Shown: positions 1 through 9,481 of the stretch, piece by piece
Layout: every line of letters begins with the position of its first letter
Numbering within the stretch: position 1 is the first letter of the stretch
Assembly: GCF_038024855.1 (NCBI RefSeq)
Contig: NZ_CP139089.1
Location: 3,623,501 to 3,687,500 of the forward strand
Direction: 5' to 3'
From: Methylocella tundrae
Lineage (GTDB): Bacteria; Pseudomonadota; Alphaproteobacteria; Rhizobiales; Beijerinckiaceae
DNA: 64,000 nucleotides
Translations under genes and position numbers: made by a program
The notes under the pieces: generated by a model
What the model was told of the DNA's origin: nothing
Database searches by the model: none
The model's input: only the letters and a program-made list of their open reading frames with translations

Positions 1-2972
1 TCATGCTGAAAGCCTCCTGGGGCGGCGGCGGGCGCGGTATGCGCCCGATCGAGAGCGAGGACAAGCTCGCCGACGCGGTGGTCAGCGCCAAGCGCGAAGC
101 CAAAAACGCTTTCGGCAAGGACGAGGTTTATCTCGAAAAGCTGGTGCGCCGGGCTCGCCACGTCGAGGTTCAGATTCTCGGCGATACGCATGGCAATCTG
201 GTGCATCTCTTCGAGCGTGACTGTTCCATACAGCGGCGCCATCAGAAGGTTGTCGAACGCGCTCCCGCTCCCTATCTCGACGAGTTGACGCGTCTTGAAC
301 TGTGCGAGGCGGCGCTGAAAATCGGACGCGCGACGAATTATGTCGGCGCCGGCACCGTCGAGTTTCTGCTCGACGCAGACACCAACAAATTCTACTTCAT
401 CGAAGTCAATCCGCGCATCCAGGTCGAGCATACGGTGACGGAGGTCGTGACCGGCCTCGACATCGTCAAAGCCCAGATTAAAATTGCCGAAGGCAAGCAC
501 ATCGGGCGGCTCGACGAAACCGGAATCCCCGAGCAAAAAGACATTCGTCTCTCCGGTCACGCGCTGCAATGCCGGATCACGACGGAAAATCCGGAAAACA
601 ACTTCATTCCGGATTACGGCCGCATCACCGCCTATCGCGGCGCCATGGGCTTTGGCATTCGCGTCGACGGCGGCACCGCCTATTCGGGCGCCATCGTCAC
701 GCGCTTCTACGATCCCCTGCTGGAGAAGGTGACCGCATGGGCGCCGACGCCGGAAGAGGTGATCCGCCGGATGGATCGCGCGCTGCTTGAATATCGCATT
801 CGCGGCGTCGCCACCAATCTCGCCTTCCTGCACAACATCATCAACGACCCGCATTTCATATCGAACGACTATACGACGCGGTTCATCGACGACACGCCGT
901 CCCTGTTCGACTTCAAGAAACGCAAGGACCGCGCGACCAAGCTGCTCACCTGGATCGCCGACGTCACGGTCAACGGCCATCCGGAAACGCGCGGACGGGC
1001 GAAGCCCCCCGCGACGGCGCGCCCGCCGATCTCGCCTTATTTTCCGGACAAGCCTGTTCCGCCCGGAACGCGGCAGCGGTTCGATGCGCTTGGGGCCAAA
1101 GCCTTCGCCGAATGGATGCGCAATGAACAGCGCGTGCTCGTCACCGACACCACCATGCGGGACGCCCATCAATCGCTGATCGCGACCCGCATGCGCACGC
1201 GCGACATCGTCGCCGCCGCGGAGGCCTACGCCAAGGGGCTGCCGCAGCTGCTTTCGCTGGAGTGCTGGGGCGGCGCGACCTTCGACGTCTCGATGCGGTT
1301 CCTTTCCGAAGACCCGTGGGAGCGGCTGGCGCAGGTGCGCGAACGCGCGCCAAATCTGCTGACGCAAATGCTGCTGCGCGGCGCGAACGGCGTCGGCTAC
1401 ACCAATTATCCCGACAATGTGGTGAAATATTTCGTGCGCCGCGCCGCCAGCGGCATCGACCTGTTTCGCATTTTCGACTGCCTCAACTGGGTCGAGAACA
1501 TGCGCGTCTCAATCGACGCCGTATGCGAGACCGGCAAGCTGGCCGAAGGCGCGATCTGCTACACCGGCGACATCCTCGATCCCGCCCGCGCCAAGTTCTC
1601 GCTGAATTATTACGTCGGCGTCGCCAAGGAGCTGGAGCGGGCGGGCTGCCACATCCTCGCGATCAAGGACATGGCGGGCCTTTTGCTGCCGGAGGCGGCG
1701 CGCGTTCTCGTCAGAACCTTGCGTGAAGAAGTCGGCCTGCCGCTGCATCTGCACACGCACGACACCTCCGGCATTTCGGCGGCGACCGTGCTCGCCGCCA
1801 TCGACGCGGGGGTCGACGCCGTCGACGCGGCGATCGACTCCATGTCCGGCATGACCTCGCAGCCCTGCCTCGGCTCGATCGCGGCGGCGCTGCGCAACAG
1901 TCCGCGCGACACCGGACTCGACGCGGAAACCATCCGCCAGCTGAGCTTCTACTGGGAGGCGGTGCGCCAGCAATACGCCGCCTTCGAGAGCGACCTCAAG
2001 GCCGGCACCTCGGAGGTTTATCTGCACGAGATGCCGGGCGGCCAGTTCACCAATCTGCGCGAGCAGGCAAGGGGTCTTGGACTCGAGACGCGCTGGCACG
2101 AAGTCGCGAAAGCCTACCGCGACGCCAATGACCTCTTCGGCGACATCGTCAAGGTGACGCCGTCCTCCAAAGTCGTCGGCGACATGGCGCTGATGATGGT
2201 CAGCCAGAATCTGACGCCGCAGGACGTGCTCGACCCTGGCCACGAAATCGCGTTTCCGACCTCGGTCGTCGATATGCTGGCCGGCGATCTCGGCCAGCCG
2301 CCGGGCGGTTGGCCGCCGGCCTTGCAGGCGAAAGCGCTGAAAGGCGAAAAGCCGATCGACGGGCGCCCCGGCGCCTTGCTGGCGCCCACCGACTTCGGCG
2401 GCGCGCGCATCGATGCCGAGAAAGCGTGCGGGCGCCAGCTGAGCGACGACGATCTCGCCTCCTATCTGATGTATCCGAAGGTGTTTGGCGAATTCTGCGC
2501 CACGATCCGCCGCTTCGGGCCGGTCTCGGCCTTGCCGACGCCGGTGTTCTTCTATGGCATGCAGCAAAATGACGAGATCGCCATCGAGATCGAGCCGGGC
2601 AAGACGCTCGTGCTGCTTCTGGTGACGGTCGGCGAGACGGATGAGGAAGGCAAGGTCAAGGTCTTCTTCGAGCTCAATGGTCAGCAGCGCATCATCCGGG
2701 TGCAGAACCGATCCGCCGCGGTCACCGCCATCGCCCGCCGCAAAGCCGAGGACGGCAATGATTCGCATGTGGCGGCGCCGATGCCTGGCGCCGTCTCGAC
2801 CATCGCTGTGCGTCTGGGTCAGCAGGTCAAGGCCGGTGATGTCGTCGCGACGCTGGAAGCGATGAAGATGGAGACATCGCTGCACGCTCCGCGCGACGGC
2901 AAGGTCGCGGAAATCCTCGTCGCCCCCGGCCAGCAGATCGACGCCCGCGATCTTTTGATGGTGCTGGAGTAG
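1..2972 (+). CDS. pyc: Pyruvate carboxylase, 5' end outside window
   Basis: Carboxylates pyruvate to oxaloacetate with ATP, bicarbonate and biotin (anaplerosis, cytoplasm). The visible 989 residues lack roughly the first 150 of a family of about 1,145 residues: the fragment opens inside the ATP-grasp glycine-rich loop (KASWGGGGRGMR). Next come the biotin-carboxylase core and C-terminal domain (to about residue 310), the carboxyltransferase domain starting at VLVTDTTMRDAHQS (about 380-650), the conserved PYC_OADA region, and a biotinyl domain whose EAMKMET motif puts the biotinylated lysine at residue 955 of the fragment. The stop is at 2970-2972. The ATG at position 3 is internal, not the true start. 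The single-chain BC-CT-BCCP architecture separates it from two-subunit carboxylases. Identification is secure. Confidence 0.97.
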   Translation, partial: MLKASWGGGGRGMRPIESEDKLADAVVSAKREAKNAFGKDEVYLEKLVRRARHVEVQILGDTHGNLVHLFERDCSIQRRHQKVVERAPAPYLDELTRLELCEAALKIGRATNYVGAGTVEFLLDADTNKFYFIEVNPRIQVEHTVTEVVTGLDIVKAQIKIAEGKHIGRLDETGIPEQKDIRLSGHALQCRITTENPENNFIPDYGRITAYRGAMGFGIRVDGGTAYSGAIVTRFYDPLLEKVTAWAPTPEEVIRRMDRALLEYRIRGVATNLAFLHNIINDPHFISNDYTTRFIDDTPSLFDFKKRKDRATKLLTWIADVTVNGHPETRGRAKPPATARPPISPYFPDKPVPPGTRQRFDALGAKAFAEWMRNEQRVLVTDTTMRDAHQSLIATRMRTRDIVAAAEAYAKGLPQLLSLECWGGATFDVSMRFLSEDPWERLAQVRERAPNLLTQMLLRGANGVGYTNYPDNVVKYFVRRAASGIDLFRIFDCLNWVENMRVSIDAVCETGKLAEGAICYTGDILDPARAKFSLNYYVGVAKELERAGCHILAIKDMAGLLLPEAARVLVRTLREEVGLPLHLHTHDTSGISAATVLAAIDAGVDAVDAAIDSMSGMTSQPCLGSIAAALRNSPRDTGLDAETIRQLSFYWEAVRQQYAAFESDLKAGTSEVYLHEMPGGQFTNLREQARGLGLETRWHEVAKAYRDANDLFGDIVKVTPSSKVVGDMALMMVSQNLTPQDVLDPGHEIAFPTSVVDMLAGDLGQPPGGWPPALQAKALKGEKPIDGRPGALLAPTDFGGARIDAEKACGRQLSDDDLASYLMYPKVFGEFCATIRRFGPVSALPTPVFFYGMQQNDEIAIEIEPGKTLVLLLVTVGETDEEGKVKVFFELNGQQRIIRVQNRSAAVTAIARRKAEDGNDSHVAAPMPGAVSTIAVRLGQQVKAGDVVATLEAMKMETSLHAPRDGKVAEILVAPGQQIDARDLLMVLE

Positions 2973-3031
2973 CGAACTCGAACTACAATTATATCTGACC
3001 AGTAAGGCCCGCACGACATAGAAATCGCGGC

Positions 3032-3946
3032 CTACTCGAAGAACTCTTCATCAACTTTCTTGATGTTTAGAGTCTCCTCGATCCGGCAGCCGACGCCGTG
3101 GCGGATCATTAACCGGGTCAACTGATCGCCGTCGATGAGTACGATTCGTGTGCCTAATTTTCCGGCCGTTTCACGCGCTTGCGATGTGAACGTCGAGGCA
3201 GTTACAAACACGCCCTTTGTAGCTTTGAAGAGATTGAGGCTGCCGAAAAAATCGCGAATGGCGCTTGCGCCGACCGTATTTCCGTCGGCATAGCGTTTTG
3301 CCTGCACGTAGATGCGATCGAGGCCTAGGTGGTCTTGGTCGATAACGCCATCAACGCCACCGTCGCCGCTGCCTCCTGTCAACGCCTTGCTGACGTCGGT
3401 GACCGAGCCGCCGTAGCCCATGCCTACCAAGAGGCGCACGACCAAGCTTTCAAAAAATGCAGGAGTGCCAGATCGGATCCGCTGCATTAGGTCGTCGGCT
3501 AGAGCGATTTCCAGCTGACGATGCGCATTTCGCATGATTTCATCGGGCGCAAGGGCCGTCACCATGCCGGCGGTCGGCAAAGAGGCGGCATCATCGCCTT
3601 CGTCCTTGACTTCTCGGAATTTCTGAAAGCTAGGAAAGCGGTTTAGGTACTTAACATCGATGCGTTCGGGTGGGGCAGCCAACACCTCACGACCTTGCTT
3701 TGTGATGCGGAAATGCGCCCGCTTCGTTAACTCGACAAGCCCGGCCTTGCCGAGATAGCTCTTCGCCCAATTGACGCGATTGGCAAAAGTAGTTTGCCGC
3801 CCCGACGGTAGAAGTTGAGAACGTTCCTCTGCCGACATGGGGAATTTCGCGGCTAGCCTTTCCACTACGTCAGAGATTCGAACCTCACCCTCGGCGGCGA
3901 GTCGGAGGACAGGGAGCATTAATGTTTGAAAATCCGGTATCGACAA
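3032..3946 (-). CDS. mrr: Mrr-family restriction endonuclease
   Basis: 304 residues. The N-terminal part (about 1-95, starting IPDFQTLMLPVLRLAAEGE) matches the winged-helix Mrr N-terminal domain. The C-terminal part (about 155-300) carries the PD-(D/E)XK-like Mrr catalytic domain with GDGGVDGVID followed by YVQAKRY, that is D...QxK. Family members cleave modified (methylated) DNA as Type IV enzymes. No methyltransferase or specificity gene lies next to it, so it looks like an orphan. It is convergent with pyc, 59 bp apart. The start is a TTG at 3946 with AGGA five bases upstream; the first in-frame ATG would remove conserved N-terminal residues. Function is inferred from family and motif. Confidence 0.88.
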   Translation of the reverse strand: MSIPDFQTLMLPVLRLAAEGEVRISDVVERLAAKFPMSAEERSQLLPSGRQTTFANRVNWAKSYLGKAGLVELTKRAHFRITKQGREVLAAPPERIDVKYLNRFPSFQKFREVKDEGDDAASLPTAGMVTALAPDEIMRNAHRQLEIALADDLMQRIRSGTPAFFESLVVRLLVGMGYGGSVTDVSKALTGGSGDGGVDGVIDQDHLGLDRIYVQAKRYADGNTVGASAIRDFFGSLNLFKATKGVFVTASTFTSQARETAGKLGTRIVLIDGDQLTRLMIRHGVGCRIEETLNIKKVDEEFFE

Positions 3947-4082
3947 AGGAATCCTGCAATGACGATTTCAGGAACTAAACCATATCGCGAACAAACTACA
4001 TAGCCTGCGGAGGTACGGGCTTCCAACCCGGGAGCCTTCAATCCAGCCGCCAACCTGTCAAGTGCGTTCCTCTGAAATAGGC

Positions 4083-5504
4083 CTAAAATCCCCCGCCGGT
4101 CCTAAATCCGTCGCCGCCGCCCGAGCCCCCGCCGCCGATCCAGCCGCCGCCAGACCCACCGCCTTCGGCGCCCGGAAAATTAAACCCCCGGTCGCCGCCA
4201 AAGCCGCTGTCGGCGCGGCGCTGGCGCTCATTATAGCCGCCTTGCAGAACCGTTCCGAGGACGGCGCCCTGCACGACTCCTTTGAGGATGGCGCCCAGCA
4301 CGTCGGCTATGGCGTTCTCATTATTGAACTGGCCCATGGGATTGTCGTAGCCGCGCCGGTAGAATTTCGCGCGTTCGGCTTCGATGTCCGAGCGGCGCTG
4401 CGCCAATTGCCGCGCTTTGCCGATGAGGTCGGCGCGCTGGCGCTCACTCGCGGCCAGGCTTCTGTCGTTCGCCTCGATGTCCTGCACGGCGACATCATCC
4501 TCGATCGCGCGGGTCATCGCCGCCTTGCGGTACAGTTCGCGGATGGATTCATTGCTGTCGGCGTTCGAGAGGATGTCGACGGCCCGCGCCGTCGTGGCCT
4601 GGACTTCTTCGTTCAGCGCCTTATCACGCTCGGCGTCGAGCGTTCGGAGCGCCGCGTCAGCCGCCTTCAGCCGGTCGTCCGCCGCGGCGAGCGCCGTTCG
4701 CGCGGCGCGCAGCTCCTCCTCGAAGGCGCCTGCGCCCGCCGCTTCGAGGCCCGCCTTTTCGATGTCGCCGAGCTTTTGCCTTTCCGCGGCAAGCTCGGCG
4801 CGGCAGCGCTCCGCATGGGCGCGAAGGCGCAAGGGGATTTCCTTCAGCATCGCATAATTCGGCCGCGCGGCGTGAAAGCCGATCAGGCGCGCGACTTTTT
4901 CGTCGAAGAACCGGACGAGGAAGCCGGAACGGTACTGCGCCGCGCCGAAACCGCGCGACCAGAGATACATGAAGAGCGGATCATCCTCATAGGGCTTGCC
5001 CTTCGCGGCGCGATCGGCTTCGGCCTGCGTCGCCTTCGCGTGCGAGGCCTCGAAAACATGCTGGGCCCGATCGACGCGCTCCTTTTGCGCGATCCATTCC
5101 GCCGAACCGCGCACCTTCGGTTCGACGCCCGCCTGCAGCTCCTCGAGGCGGCCGAGAATGCGCGCGACCTCCCCGGCCTTTTCGCGGCGCTCGGTCTCGG
5201 CCTCCGCGCGCGCCGTTTGCGCGGCGCCGATCCGTGCCGACAGGCTTTCCAGTGTGGCCCGGCTTTCAGCGATCATGCGCAGCGCCCGCTGCTCTGCCGA
5301 GGCGATTTCGCCCGCGATCTGTTCGCTGCGCATGGCGTCGAGACGCGCGCTGGCGAGCCTGCGCAGGAGTTCGCCGCGCGTCGCGCGCAGCCGCGCAAGC
5401 TCCTGATCGGTCGCCAAAAGCTGGTTCGCGCAGTCGCTCTCCTGACTGCGAATGGCGGCCGTCGTCTGCTCGATCTCGAAAAGCGCCTGCTGACCGCTTA
5501 TCAT
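4083..5504 (-). CDS. Coiled-coil protein with glycine-rich C-terminus, cassette gene 3
   Basis: 473 residues from the ATG at 5504, which follows the upstream gene's TGA (5509-5511) by four bases, so the two are probably translationally coupled; a longer reading from 5585 would overlap that gene by 77 bp and is less likely. Residues about 1-330 are heptad-like, rich in Ala, Glu and Arg, consistent with extended coiled coil. Near the C-terminus a small-residue hydrophobic stretch (ADVLGAILKGVVQGAVLG) resembles a glycine zipper, followed by a Gly/Ser-rich tail. No signal peptide is seen. It is last in a minus-strand three-gene cassette (7642 to 4083). I do not recognise a function; a structural or membrane-associated role is inference. 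Confidence 0.75.
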   Translation of the reverse strand: MISGQQALFEIEQTTAAIRSQESDCANQLLATDQELARLRATRGELLRRLASARLDAMRSEQIAGEIASAEQRALRMIAESRATLESLSARIGAAQTARAEAETERREKAGEVARILGRLEELQAGVEPKVRGSAEWIAQKERVDRAQHVFEASHAKATQAEADRAAKGKPYEDDPLFMYLWSRGFGAAQYRSGFLVRFFDEKVARLIGFHAARPNYAMLKEIPLRLRAHAERCRAELAAERQKLGDIEKAGLEAAGAGAFEEELRAARTALAAADDRLKAADAALRTLDAERDKALNEEVQATTARAVDILSNADSNESIRELYRKAAMTRAIEDDVAVQDIEANDRSLAASERQRADLIGKARQLAQRRSDIEAERAKFYRRGYDNPMGQFNNENAIADVLGAILKGVVQGAVLGTVLQGGYNERQRRADSGFGGDRGFNFPGAEGGGSGGGWIGGGGSGGGDGFRTGGGF

Positions 5505-5508
5505 GGGC

Positions 5509-6471
5509 TCACCACTGGCTGATCGCGGCGCCGGAGGTCGGGATTGCGTAATCGACGTCGAGGAACCCGCGCCGTTTCTCGCCAACCTTTCGCTTCTGGA
5601 TGATGCCGTCGTCGGCTTTGTCGGCGGCGACCGACTGATAGACCTGCTGGTCGACCCGAAGGCCCCATTTGGTCGTCATCTTGGCGCTTCCATCCTCTTC
5701 GCTGGTGATGGGCAGAGCCATCGGGCGGCCGTCGGCGCCGATCGCCTCGACGATGAGATAATAGTTGCGCGCGCCCGTGTTGCGATCAGGAATGCGGAAG
5801 ACGCCGCTCGGCTCGCCGGGGCGCGAGACGATCATCAGCTGATAGTTTTGGCGCAGATCCGCCGAAAGCCGCCCCAGCCCGCTGATTGCGGCCTTGGCGC
5901 CGGCGCGGTCCTGGCGCGCCAGCGCCTCGCGGCCGTCCGCCAGCAGGCGATCGGCCCTTGGCCGCGCGGCCGGCGTCTTCGCGTCGTTGATGACCTCGCC
6001 ATAAGCCTCATCCAACGCTTTCGGCAGGCTCGTCGAAATTTCGATCCGCGCGCGTTCCGCCTCGATGCGGGCAGGGCGCTCGGCAAGGAAGTAATAGGCC
6101 GCCCAAATCACGCCGATCGCGCCTGCGATGGCGGTGAGCGCGGCGCCGATCCGGCCGCGCGCGATCCATAGCCTCGCCAGAACGAGACCGGTGCCGCGCT
6201 TTGGCGGCGTATAGACGAAGCGGCTTTCCTTGAGGGCCTTGACGCCCTCCCCGATCGTCGCATCGGAGACTTCGATGCCCTGCTCGCGATAGATCTTGCG
6301 CAGGCGGAGAATTAATTCCTGCTCCCGCGCGTCCTCATTGAGCTCGCGGGCGACGAAGGCGTCCTGGTGGCGTAGCGTATCAACGACGTCCATGGCGAGC
6401 ATGAGGTCGTCGAGCTTGACCGCCTGACCTGGCGCGGCCCCGGCCGCCGCCGGAGCGAGAGTCTCAGCCAT
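5509..6471 (-). CDS. DUF6384-like membrane protein, cassette gene 2
   Basis: 320 residues. The N-terminal cytoplasmic part (about 1-105) is helical and charged. A single membrane segment lies at about 108-132 (IGAALTAIAGAIGVIWAAYYF), and the remainder contains a coiled-coil-like stretch and a beta-rich C-terminal domain (about 205-320). The overall arrangement resembles the DUF6384 family as I remember it. The start ATG at 6471 overlaps the end of the upstream gene by 8 bp, indicating an operon and probable translational coupling. Molecular function is unknown. Its anchored topology suggests it tethers the two soluble coiled-coil partners encoded on either side, which is inference. Confidence 0.75.
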   Translation of the reverse strand: MAETLAPAAAGAAPGQAVKLDDLMLAMDVVDTLRHQDAFVARELNEDAREQELILRLRKIYREQGIEVSDATIGEGVKALKESRFVYTPPKRGTGLVLARLWIARGRIGAALTAIAGAIGVIWAAYYFLAERPARIEAERARIEISTSLPKALDEAYGEVINDAKTPAARPRADRLLADGREALARQDRAGAKAAISGLGRLSADLRQNYQLMIVSRPGEPSGVFRIPDRNTGARNYYLIVEAIGADGRPMALPITSEEDGSAKMTTKWGLRVDQQVYQSVAADKADDGIIQKRKVGEKRRGFLDVDYAIPTSGAAISQW

Positions 6472-7642
6472 CGATCGGAAGCGCCTTGCCTTCGGCGATC
6501 AGCGCGGTGATGCGCCGGTTGCCGGCCTCGACCGCGTCCCGGATCTCGGCGGAATTCTTCGTCGCCATTTCGCGCATTTCAGCGACGATGCCGAGCGAGC
6601 GCACCTGGAAGCTGACGACGCTGTCGACCAGCTTCTTCACTGCATCGGCCCTGATCGTCGGGCCATAGCCGGCGCGGACCGCCGCTTCCTGCGCCTTGCC
6701 GCCGACCTCGGCGAGAATCTCGATCGATTTGGAGACTCCCTCTTTCATCGCCTCGAGGGTCGCGGTCGATTCATGCAGCCCGAAGACTCCGGTGAACGAG
6801 GCCTTCAGCGCCGTCAGCACGCTGTCATTGGTGGAGAAAAAGCTCACGGACTGCGCGTAGACCCGCTCCTTGGCGTTGGTCGTCTGCATGAGGCGCGCCA
6901 TGATGACTTCCGACGTGTTATAGCTGATGGTTAGATTGTCGGCGAGATCCTTGGCGATCTGATAGCGCTTTTCCTCGTCTTGCACGCGGCGCAGATGCTC
7001 GTCGCGCGCGAGTTCAAAGCCGGCGCGTTCGGCCGCCTGGGTTCCGGCGAAGTTTGCGACCTTGTCCGAGGCGGCCTTGAGGGCGGCCTTCGCCGCATCC
7101 AGCTTGGCCTCGGCCGCTTCCTGGACTTCGAGAGCCAGTATCTCGGATTGTTTCAGCGCCCCGCGATAGTCGCGATAAGCTTCGAGAATACGGGCCTCGC
7201 GCTGGATCTGGTCTTTCGTCGCGGCGGTTACTTCAAGATAAGTCTCTTTGATCTTGTCGAACCGGACCGCGATGTCGCCGCGGCTGACTTTCATCCATAC
7301 ATTATTGACGCGCTCAAAAAGATCAATTTTGCCGTCATCGAGTTGGTCGACCATCGTTTTCGCGTCATCGCGAATGGAATCGAAGGCTTTGGCGATGTCC
7401 TGATAACGCTGGCCGATTGACATGGCGGCGGTCTGCTCGCGCACCACTTCATTGAAGACCGAGGCTTCGCCGAGCGTCTTCGCGATCACCGCGATCTTTT
7501 CCGGCTCGAGGTCCGAAATCTGTTCGAGAAGCGCATTGATCGGCGCGGCTTCCACCTTGGCCGGCAGGAGCCCAAGATCGCGCAAAGCGGAATTAGCCTT
7601 GTCCAGATATTGCATCGGAGTGCGCACAACGACGTCGCCCAT
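6464..7642 (-). CDS. Long coiled-coil protein, cassette gene 1
   Basis: 392 residues from the ATG at 7642, which has AAGGA about eight bases upstream; a start at 7696 would add 18 residues without a ribosome binding site. No signal peptide or membrane helix is visible. Most of the chain (about 60-290) is helical with coiled-coil character, rich in Ala, Glu and Lys. Homologues are often labelled cell surface protein in databases, but nothing here supports surface location. It is first gene of the three-gene cassette, and the 446 bp upstream of it is the only sizeable leader, so the cassette promoter probably lies there. Specific function unknown. Confidence 0.75.
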   Translation of the reverse strand: MGDVVVRTPMQYLDKANSALRDLGLLPAKVEAAPINALLEQISDLEPEKIAVIAKTLGEASVFNEVVREQTAAMSIGQRYQDIAKAFDSIRDDAKTMVDQLDDGKIDLFERVNNVWMKVSRGDIAVRFDKIKETYLEVTAATKDQIQREARILEAYRDYRGALKQSEILALEVQEAAEAKLDAAKAALKAASDKVANFAGTQAAERAGFELARDEHLRRVQDEEKRYQIAKDLADNLTISYNTSEVIMARLMQTTNAKERVYAQSVSFFSTNDSVLTALKASFTGVFGLHESTATLEAMKEGVSKSIEILAEVGGKAQEAAVRAGYGPTIRADAVKKLVDSVVSFQVRSLGIVAEMREMATKNSAEIRDAVEAGNRRITALIAEGKALPIDG

Positions 7643-8088
7643 GGATTTAATCCTTGATTGTCGATCGGTCACCGGACGCTGCAAGTCATAGATCAAAATC
7701 GGCTCCGCCGATAGGCGCGCCGGCGCGCGGCGGCCGCTAAAGGCAAATTATGCGACGGTGAAATTGATTCGATCCGCAATGTTTCCGCTTAGGCCATTGC
7801 ATCAGGAACGGCGCGGCTCGCGCTTGGGAGAGGAGTTCGTCCCTTTGTTACGTTTTGTAACTCGAATTGACCAATTGATTTAAGTCTTTGAAGTATAAAA
7901 TTTTATTGGCGTTCAAGGCGCTTCATGAAGGCGATGTCGCGGCGCAGGTCAAAGATCGCTTTTGCTCCATCGCAGCCGTGATGCTATTGCTCGGATCCAT
8001 ATCTCCGGATCCTTTCGATCCTTCGCAGTAGAAGCGCTCATCTTTGATAGAACAGGCGTTTCTTGAACCGTTTGGACAGCCGAGCTAA
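7643..8088. other. Divergent intergenic region, AT-rich
   Basis: No gene is supported. The stretch 7845-7910 is notably AT-rich for this genome and holds a short inverted repeat GTTAC-N5-GTAAC at 7847-7861. It separates the minus-strand cassette from the plus-strand lipid gene at 8089, so promoters for both probably lie here; I could not assign -35/-10 elements confidently. Confidence 0.5.
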
Positions 8089-9315
8089 GTGACCAAGATC
8101 AACAGCCTCGAAGATCACGCAACCCGCCGCTTCCGCCTCGCCGGCAAAGCCTATCTCGAAAGCGGCGATCCGTTCTTCGCGCCGATAGATAGCTTGCGCA
8201 AGGAGGCGGCGGCCAACGGGCGGCGCTTCGTCAGCTTCGCCAATTATGACTATCTTGGCCTTTCCTCGCATCCGGCGGTGAAGAGCGCCGCCTCGGGCGC
8301 GCTCGAGACTTTCGGCGTCGGCGCCCTAGGCTCCCGCCTCGTTGGCGGCCAGCGGTCCCTGCATCATATCCTCGAGGATGAGCTCGCCAAATTCATCGGA
8401 GCCCAATCGGCGCTTACGCTGGTCAGCGGCTATTTGGCCAATGTGACGACGATTTCGCATCTGCTCGGATCGCGCGACGCGCTGTTCATCGATGAATTGT
8501 CGCATAACAGCATCGTCAGCGGCGCCAAAAGCGCGGTCGCCGAAACGATCATCTTCCGCCACAATGATTTCGACCATCTCGATTTTCTGCTGCGCGAGCG
8601 CCGCGAAAGCTATCGCAATGTGATGATCGTCGCGGAGGGCCTCTACAGCATGGACGGCGACATCGCCGACCTGCCGCGTCTCGTCGAGATCAAGGAGCGC
8701 CACAACGCCTGGCTGATGATCGACGAGGCTCATTCAATTGGCGTGCTCGGCGCCGAGGGGCGCGGACTTTGCGAACATTGCGGCGTCGATCCGCAGCGCA
8801 TCGACCTGATGGTCGGCACGCTGTCGAAGACGCTCGCCTCCTGCGGCGGCTTTATCGCCGGCAAGGCGGCCGTCATCGAATGGATGCGCTACACGCTGCC
8901 GGGCTTTGTCTATTCCGTTGGTCTTTCCCCGGTCATTTCCGCCGCCGCCGCGGCGGCGCTGCAATTGATGCAGACGGAGACCTGGCGGCTCGATCGGCTG
9001 CGCAAGAACGCGGAGCTTTTCGTCGACCTTGCGCGAGAATCCGGCCTCGACACAGGTCCCGCGATCGGACGAGGCGTCGTTCCTATCCTCTTTGCCGACA
9101 GCCTCGATACGCTGGACGCCTCACGGCATCTGATGGAAAATGGCTATTACGTGCCGCCGATTATCCAGATCGGCGTGCCAAAGGACCAGCCGCGCCTGCG
9201 CTTCTTCATCTCCGCTTCCCATACGGAGGAGGAGATCAGGGGCGTGATTGATCTGCTCGCGAGGCGCGAGCCGGTTTCGACGGCGCCCGCCCTCGGCGCC
9301 GCGGTCGCGCCCTGA
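8089..9315 (+). CDS. Alpha-oxoamine synthase, serine palmitoyltransferase-like
   Basis: 408-residue fold-type I PLP enzyme of the family that condenses an acyl thioester with an amino acid with decarboxylation (serine palmitoyltransferase, BioF, KBL, HemA). Visible features: FANYDYLGLSSHP near residue 50, the aldimine-stacking His in ELSHNS, IDEAHSIGVLG (PLP-pyridine Asp), and GTLSKTLASCGG with the Schiff-base lysine at K247. The start is GTG 8089; the first 25 residues are unconserved, so it could be slightly shorter. It is followed downstream by a GNAT-like acyltransferase and a desaturase resembling sphingolipid delta-4 desaturases; no other biotin genes are nearby, which argues against BioF. 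Serine palmitoyltransferase activity is inferred from context, not proven by motif. Confidence 0.85.
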   Translation: MTKINSLEDHATRRFRLAGKAYLESGDPFFAPIDSLRKEAAANGRRFVSFANYDYLGLSSHPAVKSAASGALETFGVGALGSRLVGGQRSLHHILEDELAKFIGAQSALTLVSGYLANVTTISHLLGSRDALFIDELSHNSIVSGAKSAVAETIIFRHNDFDHLDFLLRERRESYRNVMIVAEGLYSMDGDIADLPRLVEIKERHNAWLMIDEAHSIGVLGAEGRGLCEHCGVDPQRIDLMVGTLSKTLASCGGFIAGKAAVIEWMRYTLPGFVYSVGLSPVISAAAAAALQLMQTETWRLDRLRKNAELFVDLARESGLDTGPAIGRGVVPILFADSLDTLDASRHLMENGYYVPPIIQIGVPKDQPRLRFFISASHTEEEIRGVIDLLARREPVSTAPALGAAVAP

Positions 9316-9481
9316 ACCGGCGCGCAGCGTCAGCTTGGTTCCCCGCGCGGGGAGAAAATAATCGACGCATCAGATAAGCGCCGTTCCCAAAGCGCGACCC
9401 CCGTTGCTGGCAGGTCCAGACGGCATGATTTAACATTGCGCGAAAGAACCGGTTTTGTCATTGGACGCCAAAGGTAAAGCC

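Noticed and set aside
1509..3014. 501-codon open frame antisense to pyruvate carboxylase
   Set aside because: Shadow of a GC-rich gene; composition is Arg/Asp/His-biased and no domain is visible.
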